Below, piece after piece: positions 1-10,943 of a stretch of 64,000 nucleotides of DNA. This stretch comes from Phallusia mammillata (taxonomy: Eukaryota; Chordata; Ascidiacea; Phlebobranchia; Ascidiidae). Under the pieces are notes generated by a model, which worked only from the letters and a program-made list of their open reading frames with translations, was not told the origin of the DNA and ran no database searches. The stretch covers positions 62,001 to 126,000 of the forward strand of contig QLIY01000257.1 in the NCBI GenBank assembly GCA_003260075.1, given 5' to 3'. Each line of letters opens with the position of its first letter. Positions within the stretch are counted from its first letter, which is position 1. A program made the position numbers and the translations under genes.

Positions 1-11
1 ATCAATTTACC

Positions 12-3000
12 TCATAGCATTGCCGGAGCAACATGCGGACTGTGACAGGAGGCAATGGACATCAAAAGAGGCAAGTCTTGTGACTCGATTCTGTGTGGAA
101 AAAAGAAAGTTTAAACAGGCTTTAACATTGACATCTTGTATGGGTGTTTGGAAACTAGTCATGGGGCCGGTCATGTGGTATAGACGTTTTTTTTTTTTCC
201 TTTCAATTATTCCGATCATTAAATGAACTCTACTGCTTACCCGAGAACCGCTGACAATTGGGCGACAGTAACTCTTTTGTGCCCTCTAACGTATTCCGCA
301 AGCATTCGGCTTTTAAGAACAAGTTGACGTAGCTCCCCTTCCAAATGCGCCATGCACTGTACAGGAAATATCCGTCAGTTAACTGCTTTCGTGATCACAT
401 ATTTCATCCAGCAAAGCACGCATATACTTACAAATTGTGGTGAAACTTTCATCGCTGACATGTGTGCAACTTGTTGGACAATATTGCTTACTAGTTTCGA
501 TGTTAGAGCAGTCAAAGAAGGTTTGTCAGAATGGAGACGCTGACTGCTGTAAACCTTTACTGTACTGTAAATACGATAAACAAAAAATGATGTAAATATA
601 ATGACAAGGACTAATCAAGTTGCAGGATTCTTTCAAATTAAACATAGGATTCATTCCGGTTTGAATTTATAATTTCTACAACTTCATTGGAATTCCCTTA
701 AACAATTCATTGCGTTAAAAAATGAAACTTACCAGCTGTCGACATCGGCGTGAATACAAACTGCTTCGCTAACCGGTTCGTCCAATGGTGGATTACGAAC
801 CGTGTGGTGAAGATCTTTAAGAATTTTTGATGGTAAATCCGGTTGATTGGGAACGCCGTGGAGCACAAAGTCGTTTAAATATTCCGCGTTAAAACTGCAA
901 CCAATTTACACCAGAGCTCATTAACAAGCTGCGTAATGTTTGATAACAAACCATACACAAGCATGCAAAAATATATTATAGGGCCAAAAATACTTACTCA
1001 GCCATTAAAGAATCCCATTCAGGGGAAAATTGGTTCACTGAAGAAGATTTTGGAAGGGACTTCATGTCTGAAACGGGAATTTCTTTTGCAACAAGATCGG
1101 CAGAAATCAGTGAGGTCGAACTTGGTTCCGCACCGACTTTCGAAATAACTGGACGATTTACCGATACAGGAGTTTCGTGTTGGTTTTGTTCGTGAAACTT
1201 GACTTCCTCGCTACAAGCCTTAAAGCTGACCACGCCCACCGGTCCTTTTGAAGGCAGTAGGGGAGGGGGACTCTTGATTTGACCACTTGTACTCTGACGC
1301 GGCAATGGAACAGGGTTTGGCTTGTTGCTTATGTCGCTAGAAACCTGTTTAGCAACAGCTGGTTTTGAATACATGTCGTCAAAATACTCTTCAAACGCGT
1401 TATGGTTGATTTCAATCGACGGGATTCGCATCAGTTTTAACCGTTGCAAGCTGGGACTTTCCATCTCCTCCGATGAAACAACTTCAGAGTTGATTGTCTT
1501 AGATTGAGTCGGTGAGGAAGGAAGTGCGTGTCTGCGTGTTCCCAACTTGCACCGGTTTCCATTCACAGCAGCAGCATCTCTTACTTCACCGCATACTTTC
1601 TTTTTAGTATTGGCGGATGGATTAGAAACTGATCTTGCTGGTGAAGTCCTGTCTTTAGCAGAAACTTGGTCTGAGGTCGTTTTTTGAATGACAACTTCGT
1701 CTCCGACTGAACGAGTTTTCTTGTGACCCAGACTTGGTGACTTTTCTACGGCTGTTATGGGAGAGGGTGGAGAAGGTTTGGTTGCATGACTGGCAGCTGT
1801 TATACATGAACTTTGCACATTAACAACTCGCGTTACAGGTGGTTCCACTAAGTCAACAAATGTCTGCACACGACGAACGCCAGCACTTTCAGGTGTGGGC
1901 TGTTTTATAGCAGGCGATGATTTGACATGTTTCATTGCTGCTGGGCTGTCGGGCTTGTGCGTTGGTACTTCGGGCCACTCAATTTCATCGAACTTTGATA
2001 ATGGCGAGGTTTGCCTCATGCAAAATGCGCCATCGAATTTGTTAGCTGCAAAAAAAAATTGGATGATTACTCAAAGTAACGTGATTTAAGGAACATGTTT
2101 TAAGGTTTTGCATTTAAAAATAGAATTTATTATTTGGATATTTTATGGTGTGTGGCATTTAACAAGATCTAGTAATTTTTAACTTACATAATCCCTTTTT
2201 TACAGGGCTGTTTGGGTGTCGGCTGGCTGGCTTAGGTGGCAGTTTGGGCGCCGTGGCTTTAGGTGAAGGTGTCGCAGTAAACTCATTTGACGTCCTCCTG
2301 CTTTGAATGGGTCTACTTTTCGGCACTGCATCGTTCGAGTATGTTCGATGTCTGGACAAACAATGAAACGAACAAATGAAAAAAGCGCTGGATGTTTCAC
2401 ACACGCGTGCAAATTATCAGTCACATGCTGCGTGATGAAATTGACATGTGACCAAATCGTTCACGTGAACAACAGGCTGCGATATGTAAGTACCTTGTGA
2501 CACAGCACATTTCCGCAACACCAACAAATCTTGCTTAAGAAAAATCTTGCTACTGGAGTGCTACAAACAACAAGATGTAAACACTGCTACAAACCTGTTT
2601 GAAAAACTTGTGTTCAATAATAGACCACTTCTATTACTGCTGTTTTTCACCATTGGTCCGCTGTTGCTGCGGTTTAGTGGTAAAAGTGAAGATTGTATGT
2701 TTGTCTGAAATGGGGTTGATTTACTTCTTAATACAGTATTTCGAGATGTGTCCTGCAGTTTGCCTGCAAAATCTTTTTCTCCATTGTTAATTGACACAAG
2801 TACATATTCAGATTCTTCCAAGTCACATCGAACAAGATTTGTAGACAAATTTTTGGTTGGGTCACTTGTATGTTTCAGAGCCTGCCAAAAATATGAAAAT
2901 AATTGATTTCAAAAATTCCAATCACATTTTGCATTTGCCTTTAGACAACTCTTTAGGAATGAACCAATCTTACCAAAGGTGTTAGTTGATCAGGAACCTG

Positions 3001-5609
3001 TACAGCATCTTTTAAGTTGCTGCACTGAATAAAATAGGATATAACAGACAAAATGGTTGAGACCATCTCATGCTGGGCGCCACTAACAACAGTTTTGCAA
3101 ATTTTTGTGGGAGATCCAACTGCTCCATAAAGATCACTGGAAAATAGATTTGTTTAGTTTTTGCTAGTAGAACCGCATTTGGAAATTGCTGCAATAATTA
3201 CCCAAGTTGTGCCCATAAAGTGTTGTATTCCTCACTTTGCTTATTCTGTTTAAGGTTATTTGATGGTGAAGAAAATCCAACCCACCCCAAATGGTAAGTA
3301 AGTGTCGCAGTCAAAAGACCACTGAAAAAGCTAAAAACAAACAGTGCCATTTTAGTCCTGTTTGGACATACCAACAGAATGTTACCAGTTACTTACTAAT
3401 TGGTTTGCTTGTTATTAAAATGGTGCACAATTCTTGTAAGGTCACTTAAAAAGTGTCTGACAACAAGATCCTGGTGTGTACTTGTAACTGCTGGTGAAGT
3501 TATAGTTGACCAAACTGGCTCTGGGAGTCTTTGTGTAGTGTACACATTATGCAACTTAGTAGAAAAAACATCAAGACTCTGATAATCAAAACAATGATAT
3601 TACACCTCCAATCATCTTGCAGAAAACAGTTTTAAACTTTTACCTTCATCATGGCTGCAATAAATTCCTGTTTTGGTCGGATTTTTACAGCCTTTTCAAT
3701 GTTTTCTTTCAACTCAGTAAGATGGCTTTCAAATATTGGAAATCTTTCAAAGAAGAAATGCTGGAATGTTCTAAAAAACAGATTTAACCACATTTAAAAT
3801 AAAAAACCCATACATATATTTGGTGATCGCAAAAATCACGTACCTGTAATTGTTTGGTTCTGGTTCACAGATTATTGCAAAACCAATTCTCATTCGATTT
3901 TGTCGAAGTGGAGGAGCAGTCTCATCACCCTTTTAAAATCAAATTTTAAAAACTTCAAATGTAAGGGCTTCTAAACACCAACATGCAAACAACAAAATTA
4001 CCGTATCATACAACATAAAGCTATCACGCTGCGTTGGAGGAAGAGAATGTGCTTTCTTATTGGGCAATGACATTGGCTTCAACCCACTACCCAAAGATCC
4101 TGTGAAAAAATAATGTTTATTTTTTGTACAGGTTGTCTGCTTTGAAAAGGTATAAAATCGTAAATTACCTGTAAAACTCTGTGAAAAACCATGATAACCA
4201 GAAAACAGTGAGGCAAGGGAATTATTGGAATCCGACCTATGCATTCCTGAATCTGATGCTGCCTCCTTATTCATAGGAATTGCAGCAGTTGGTGTTGTTG
4301 AAACTGTGTGAGTAACAAATAGGTTTTAAAACGGATTAAATTTAGTTCCACATTTTAATAGTAATCTTAAAGACTATTATCTGATCAAAAACATCAACAT
4401 ACAAGAATCACCATTTGTTAACAAAAATCTGAACATTGTTGTTTTCACCTGGCATGGTTTGGGCTTTTCTTCTGCTATAAACTTGGTTGGGTTTTGGTAT
4501 TTCAAGGTGATTGTCCAATCTCCTGTCCAAACTGTGCACACTATTTGGACATTTGAAGGAAGGAAGACAAAATACTCTGCTAACCATGATTTGGGGAGGA
4601 TTACTAAAATAAAAACACATGTCATGAATTTTGCAATACATTTTTTTTACAAAGTTTGTGACATGCAAAAATTTTTGGGAAAACTACATTTTCTATTTAC
4701 CGTATGGTGTGAACCTTTAGTGAAGGTGCTTTTTGAACCATACCAACAGAACCAAAAAGCATTTCAGCTAAAACATCCCAATCAGATGGTATCCGGACAA
4801 TCTAAACAGATAAAGGAAATTTAAACAAGCTGCATTACCATTTTACATAAATATCTGACAAGCACCTCATATTTCACAACTTCTTGATCCTGTTCATGTA
4901 GGTTTCCATGTGATGTTTGTACCTCTCGTTTTTCAATGCTGGTAGTTTTTTGATAGCATTTTGAATCAAATATATTTTTACGGTCACTTGTGTCACCAAG
5001 TTCTTGAAACAACACTAGCCTAACATTAGGAGATGGTCTTCCCACAAAAACTGTCACATCTGACACTTTCGGGATGGGAGAAGAAATATCCTTGCTGGTG
5101 TTGATGTTTGGTTGTGATGACTTCCTGTTAGAACATATCCGGTGCATAAAAACAAAGTTGAACAACATCTTCCACATACCAGGTGCACACAATAATCAGT
5201 TAGTATAAAATATTGGATGTTATATATTTGAATCGCGGGTATCCCATGACATTTTTAAAATCACTTTTCCATGTGACTAATCCATATGAATCATCGCGAC
5301 CATGGCTGGGTTGATATGTAAATGCCATGGTCTCCACATAAATTTGTAATTGAAAAGTTTACACATATATAAATTATGATCAATTACAACAGTTCCACCA
5401 AAAAATGCAACCAAAAACACACCTAAAGAATCTTTTATCACAGCTTTTCTGACCAAAATACAACTGCAAATTGTGCCTATATTACAAGTTATCATTTATT
5501 TCTGCATTTTAGTCGGCAAATACTTTATTACATATTAAACTAACCTGAACAGGGAACACTTTGTCAATTGGTGGTTAATTTTTTTGTGCCATTTTTGAAA
5601 TGAATCCAT
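12..5609 (-). CDS. FNIP: Folliculin-interacting protein (FNIP1/FNIP2 type), complete, 18 exons
   Basis: FNIP proteins bind folliculin and AMPK and act at the lysosome in nutrient signalling to mTORC1; they have an N-terminal longin and a C-terminal DENN module (family knowledge). Coding exons in transcript order: 5609-5545, 5124-4839, 4801-4701, 4603-4449, 4303-4169, 4099-4002, 3929-3844, 3770-3644, 3578-3397, 3330-3202, 3136-2974, 2881-2595, 2351-2188, 2045-998, 894-733, 546-432, 356-241, 90-12. They total 3498 nt (about 1165 aa), essentially vertebrate FNIP1 length. Recognisable family stretches are AEMLFGSVGMV, RMRIGFAI, FFFERFPIFESHL, EYNTLWAQLGDLYGA, LNDFVLHG, LKSRMLAEYVRG and the ending IESQDLPLL. 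The ATG at 5609-5607 is the first in frame after an upstream stop and has a good context (aaaATGG). Exon 14 (1048 nt, about residues 660-1009) is a long Ser/Pro-rich, poorly conserved linker. The exon 15/16 junction has a NAGNAG acceptor, so one residue there is uncertain. I cannot tell FNIP1 from FNIP2; it is probably the pre-duplication single gene. Confidence 0.93.
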
Positions 5610-7395
5610 TTTGTCCAGGAGGCTGGTGAAATGACAAGCCCACAAACAGTCACTTTCATTTCATTGATAGAAATATTTTTTAAAACAGTAAACAGTCCAA
5701 GGTTTTCATTTCTTGAGTTGTAATGTTTAATGAATCAGTTACATTTTCAACCACTGAAGTATTCAGCGCTAACTTTCAAGTCTCCTTTCAGTTCATGTTT
5801 AGCTGAAAAAAGTTTAATAATTTACCTTCACTACTGTACTAAACACCAGAAAAACATGTGATACAACCTAAACTAGACTCTATTGTACATTTGTACATTA
5901 CAAAATTCATTCAACGAAAATTCTAAAAAACGCGGCGTTTTTGTCTGGAACAATCAACAACATCCTCGTTTGTCAATGTTTTTAATCAAAAATTAACATT
6001 AAGTTTGAAAGACTTATAATACTTAACAAATCTAAATAAAATCCAATACAGTTTACAGTTCTAACACACTTGCGACAATCAAAAACGTCTCAAATATCAG
6101 GAACCCATTTCACTGGCAAAGACCAGTATTGCTCTGCTTAAACTCGTGATGGAACATCATGTGACTGACTGACTCGACTGGTGCTACGTCACAACAACGC
6201 ATTGATCATCGCAATTAGCGCGTGACGAGGTAACTGCGACAACGAATCAAAACCGCGTAGGCGGTTTGTGCTAACTTCCCAGCTACATAAGATGAAATTT
6301 GTCCCGTGACCTGTTGTTGTTGTTGTCTTACTTAAAGCAATATCAAAACAGAAAAATTCGTTTAATGCTGATGAGTCTCATAAAACTCATAGGTTCTCAA
6401 CAGTGAGTAAATTTATTCCCAAGGGTTGCATCGGACATCACCGAAACCAAGAGTCAAAATTGGGCATTGTTTACTAACGGAGTTTAATGGAAGAGCGTTT
6501 CTAATTTAGTCCTAATAAAACTTGCAAATTACCCCTCAAAATTTAAAATTAAAAACCTGAGACGATATCACAACTCGTTCCATCAGGATTACAATGCTTA
6601 CAAAACCAACAACTTGTTGTTGTTAAAATATAAACTTCAAACATTGATTCTGTTTTTGTTGTTTTTTTCGGTCATGAGTTAATAGGCCTAAGGTAGGATC
6701 ACGGGCAAATAAAATGAGGGAACCTGGCAAATACTTTCTTTGCGTTTATGAATTTTCGCTGTAGAATATCATGAATTTTCATGCGCGCGTTTTGCAATTG
6801 TTGTGCAGCCCAAAATAAAACAAATGTTAAAGTATAGCCCAAAAAGTATAATTTCGTTTTGTGGTTTCTCGTGACCCATAGACATACATTCTTACTATTT
6901 GGGTTGTATTTTTGTTTGTAAATCAGGAAAGCTTTTTGAAAGTTACTGCGCCAGTTTGAAAAATCAAACAAATACTATTCGTTTGTTTTTCGACCAACTT
7001 TGAGCTGGTTCAAAGCATTATCAGCCAGACAACGCTTAACAGTGATATCGGGGGGGGGGAATAGGTTGGGAAACACTGGTCTAGTTAACCTTTGTTACAC
7101 GTATTGATGAATTGTGACGTAATAAATAGAACCTTGATGCACTGTAGCTAAATTGCGACCGATCCAAATTGCATGGCAATGCGTTTCAGTGAATCGTTTA
7201 ATTGAAGTCATCCTTCATGATGTGCTTGGTTTGTGTTCAGGAAAAATGCATCTTTTTTCTTTGATGTAGCCTACTTGTTTTACATTCATTAAAATTATTT
7301 TATGGGGGGTTCCGCAAATTTTGACAAAATACCTTAAGGGTTCCGTGCCACTAAAAAGTTTGAAGAGCACTTGTTTAGACTTTAGAACCCTTGCT

Positions 7396-7920
7396 CAGTG
7401 ATTCTCAACCGGGGGTCCGCATGGCGTTTTCACGGGGTCCGGGACAACTTCTTAATTCAATTCAATTCATTTATTTACGTGATGACACTACGTAGGATCA
7501 GCTTGAACCACAAGTGGTTATACAGGAGCTGACCTTAAAAAGATTGATAAATCGCGATTTGAAACAAAACACTTCAGCGTTTTAAAACAGCAAGAAACTT
7601 GTTTAAAATCATTCTTCATAGGCGTCAAACCAAAAGCATTGTAACAATTAAACCCAATTGTGATGCAACAGTCGTAAATTGTTAGTGGAAAACATCGTCC
7701 CATCACAATGTAATGTGTCTTTCTTGTTGATTCCCGTCGCCGCAACCCAACAAACAAATTGAAATTTTGTTCATGGACCGAACGTGGTTGCTATTTAATG
7801 CACCATGTTTTGGTTGCTTGTTAATTAAAAAGGACAAAAATACCTACAACTCAAAAGGGTCCGCGATTAGATAACAGTATCGAAAAGGGTCCGCAAAGGC
7901 AAAACGGTTGAGAACCATTG
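7396..7920. mobile_element. hAT-like MITE (non-autonomous)
   Basis: The left end reads cagtgattctcaaccg and the right end is its near-inverse, cggttgagaaccattg, giving terminal inverted repeats of about 16 bp. The subterminal sequence (gggtccgc) is repeated in inverted sense near both ends. No open frame for a transposase is present. I could not find a clean 8-bp target duplication, so the exact ends are uncertain. Confidence 0.6.
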
Positions 7921-8170
7921 CTATAGATTGATATAGTTTAGTTTAAAACTGAGGTTAGAAAAGTTGCCTATCCCTGATCTCTACGGCCATTAAGTAATGC
8001 AGAGATCGGTAGACGTAGCCTACCTTTTTATTGTTATTACAACATATTAGATTTCATATAGTTCATCCAAATAATTTGCTACATTATAGACAACACAATA
8101 CTAATAATAACTTTCTTGTGTCATTTGGTTTAAAAACAAAGTGGTATTACTCGTCAGAGGAGATTATTAT

Positions 8171-8513
8171 TAGTGATGTACCGAATCGGCTAAATTTAGT
8201 CGTGTTTCATCCTTATTTCAGTTCTGTGGGGTTTAAAATTGCCTCAGGCATGATTGGCAACCTGCCAATGAGAAAATAGATAATGTGTTGAAAAAGATAA
8301 AAATTGACGCGATTTTCGTTATGTTTGGGCTTTTGAAAGATTCCATGGTACCTTAATGAGCAGAAAAGACATGTTTAACGCTTTAAATTTGTGTTCGTAA
8401 AAGATTCGGTTTCGGCCGAAACGCAACAAATTATTCGGCCGAAACCGAATCTTTGCAAAAATGACCAATTCTGCCGAATAAATTCGGCAAACCGAATATT
8501 CGGTACATCTCTA
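8171..8513. mobile_element. hAT-like MITE with perfect 8-bp target duplication
   Basis: The element begins tagtgatgtaccgaat and ends attcggtacatctcta, an inverted pair. It is flanked on both sides by attattat (8163-8170 and 8514-8521), the 8-bp target duplication expected of hAT transposases. Inside, near the right end, are further palindromic ttcggccgaa motifs. There is no coding capacity. Length 343 bp. Confidence 0.8.
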
Positions 8514-9484
8514 ATTATTATTACAATCCACACAAAGTTACACTAGGTCTATAACAAATTAAAGGTTACAAATACTTTGCAGATTTCGAAGCGCTGGTAT
8601 GGAAGATGTAAAAGTGAAACAAGTTTAAAAATTAAATAACAGCTATAGTTACCGTTGTATTTAAAAGGTATGACATGTCGCTATAAACAGGGGCTTATTT
8701 CTACTGTAGCAAATTAATGGCAAAAACAAACAATCGACACCAAATATAATTTATTCAAATTACAGCATGTTTAAGCTGTTACACCTTTTTGTACTTGTTT
8801 CTTTACAAGGCAGATCCATTGCGAACATTGGGCTGGGGTACTTTTTTAGCTTGTAGAATTTGATGAAGTCATAGCAATTGTTAAAAACGCAATGGCGTTG
8901 CAATACTGCAATACAAATAACAAGGCCATTAAAATCTTTTTTCGGGAACATTTTATCACATTTGTGACCGGTACATTTTATCACACACATTTTTGAAGTT
9001 CTTTTTTTACTGTGTCCATCCAGGGGTGTCAAACATGCGGTTGTTTCTTTTACTTATTTACACTATAGACATGTTTGTAATTTATTACAATTTTGTTTTT
9101 AGTGTAGTTAATGGTCCTAATGAACGTTTTACTATTTAAACATGCGGTTTATTTGTTGTAATGTTACACTGTATAGGGGGGCGGCAAGTACTTTTGAAGA
9201 GATTGCGAAGGCACAATCCAACTCGAAATGATGTTATCCGTATCATCAAAACTTTCTGTTTAGCAAGTAACTGACACGGCAGTTTAATTTAGAATTGTCA
9301 CAACAGCATTTGCGATAATATACTTCTGAAAATTTGTGGTTTTTGGCTTTTTTGGCATAAAGAGCATGAAATGGTTTAAAGGTTTTTGGTGACATGGGCA
9401 ACAGGCTAACCACGACTTGTTTTTTTTCTTTCGATGCGACGCACATTCTGGTGAGGGTGGCGTTGCGTTAGAAAACTCTAATGG

Positions 9485-9681
9485 GTAGAACTACTAACAC
9501 TGCAATCTGGCTAGCCCCTGGTTGAAATTTGTTTGATAGGTGGCGCAACGGAGCATAGGCGTTTATGGTGCTGACTCAGCAATTTGGGTTTATGGCACCA
9601 TAAACGCCTATGCTCCGTTGCGCCACTTATCGAACAAATTTCAACCAGGGGCCAGCCAGATTGCAGTGTTAGTGGTTCTAC
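9485..9681. repeat. Long foldback (inverted) repeat, arms of about 88 bp
   Basis: The sequence from 9485 (gtagaactac...) is repeated as its reverse complement ending at 9681 (...gtggttctac). The arms share, for example, ggcgcaacggagcatagg and its inverse, and differ at only a few positions. The unpaired centre is about 20 bases. A transcript across it would form a long near-perfect hairpin. It sits beside sequence resembling a hAT terminal end (gttgagaaacactg near 9711), so it may be nested in an older MITE. Confidence 0.8.
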
Positions 9682-10304
9682 CACTCTAATGGGGGTCGCA
9701 GAGTGAAAAATGTTGAGAAACACTGCACTAGTGGTTTCCACAGTGTTATTAAAACGAACACCCCCACTGCCGTAGTTTTCTCGATCACTCGATGTGTAAG
9801 CAAAAATGAAATACACGAAAACAGTTTGTCCAGCATTTATTATTGGATACCACTCGAACTTTGATGTGCAGCTTGCCGTTTGCCAAACTTTCGATAACAT
9901 TTTAAATTAGTATTCTTTCAAAACGAAATTCCAGGTTACCAAGTTAATTTACTTGTTTAAAAAATATTCCCACAACAAGTTATATAACAAACACAACGAA
10001 ACATAAATTTAAGTTTTGTGCGCAAAAACATGCCTCTGTTTGTAACTTGTGCTGTGATAATAGAGCTTTGCTCAGCCGGGATTTGCGCCCTTGCGAATTG
10101 TAAGATGAATAAAATCCGGTTGTACGTTATAGATAGCTAAGTCATTTTGCGTTCTTGCATGTATAATTTATAATTTGGAAATAGCCCCCCCCCATAGATG
10201 TAAAATCGCCCTCAACTCCATCAATTGACCATAGGGCCTATTGAAGAACATGTGCTGATGACTACTTTCTGAACAGCCACATGGTGACAGAAAAGAGGTT
10301 ACAA

Positions 10305-10514
10305 GATTGAACATGCTTTGTACCTCGGGCATCTTGGAAACTGCAATGAACCGTCAAACCTAGACCAACCATGCTAGCACAAGTGTTTCTTAAATGTCGT
10401 TGTGGCCCCCCCCCCCGATTGAACATGCTTTGTACCTCGGGCATCTTGGAAACTGCAATGAACCAAACCTAGACCAACCATGCTAGCGCAAGTATTTCTT
10501 AAATGTCGTTGTGG
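10305..10514. repeat. Direct duplication around poly-C
   Basis: About 100 bp at 10305-10405 is repeated at 10417-10514, with the C-run 10406-10416 between them. The copies differ by a 3-bp indel and two substitutions, a level like allelic variation. The first copy stops exactly at the run and the second starts exactly after it. Confidence 0.9.
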
Positions 10515-10943
10515 TATGTACCGATGTTTGCAGTTGTAGTTCATTTAATAGCAGTCAGGGTGAAAGTGCAACTATATTTTCGTTTGAGTTGTTGTTAGGC
10601 GACTTCTATAAAAGTTATGGGCATTGCTTACACAACATCGAGATGTCTTAGCTAATTGGCCGCATAAAACATACTAAATTGCCGCCAAGTATAGCGTGTT
10701 ACTCTGTAGTTAAAATGTAATGATAGCAATTGTCACATCTTAAGTTGAACAAATCTTTTATTCTTGGAAATAGTGGCACAAAATTTTGTTTGGCGTTGTT
10801 AACTTGTATTGGTTAATTTTGTTGGCAGAACTTGATGTATTAATTATAAGAGACTTCATGAGTGGGAAACAGCATGAAAACAGTGTATTAAGCAGAGTGA
10901 AGTCATTTGTTTTTTGTTGACACATAAGGATATTATTTCCACC

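Larger units (their letters stand above)
5610..10943. promoter_or_regulatory. Non-coding interval between head-to-head FNIP and FRAS1
   Basis: About 5.3 kb separates the two divergent start codons, so both promoters and 5' UTRs should lie here. I see no coding exon with homology or consistent splice sites. I could not identify a TATA box or a transcription start with confidence. The interval holds three MITE- or foldback-type repeats (listed separately), a ten-G run at 7050-7059 and a nine-C run at 10185-10193, and the first homopolymer-linked duplication (10305-10514). The FRAS1 start has a strong context (ccaccATG). Confidence 0.5.

Noticed and set aside
7050-7059. Ten-G run as a member of the duplication set
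   Set aside because: The run has the right length, but I could not find a copy of either flank on the other side.
9021-9041. Another hAT end (aggggtgtcaaacatgcgg)
   Set aside because: Only one end is visible; I could not find the matching inverted end or a target duplication.
10185-10193. Nine-C run as a further homopolymer-linked duplication
   Set aside because: The flanks are not repeats of each other and the run is shorter than ten.
10911-10943. Trans-splicing acceptor for a tunicate spliced leader before the FRAS1 start
   Set aside because: There is an AG after a T-rich stretch, but this is too common by chance to support a claim.
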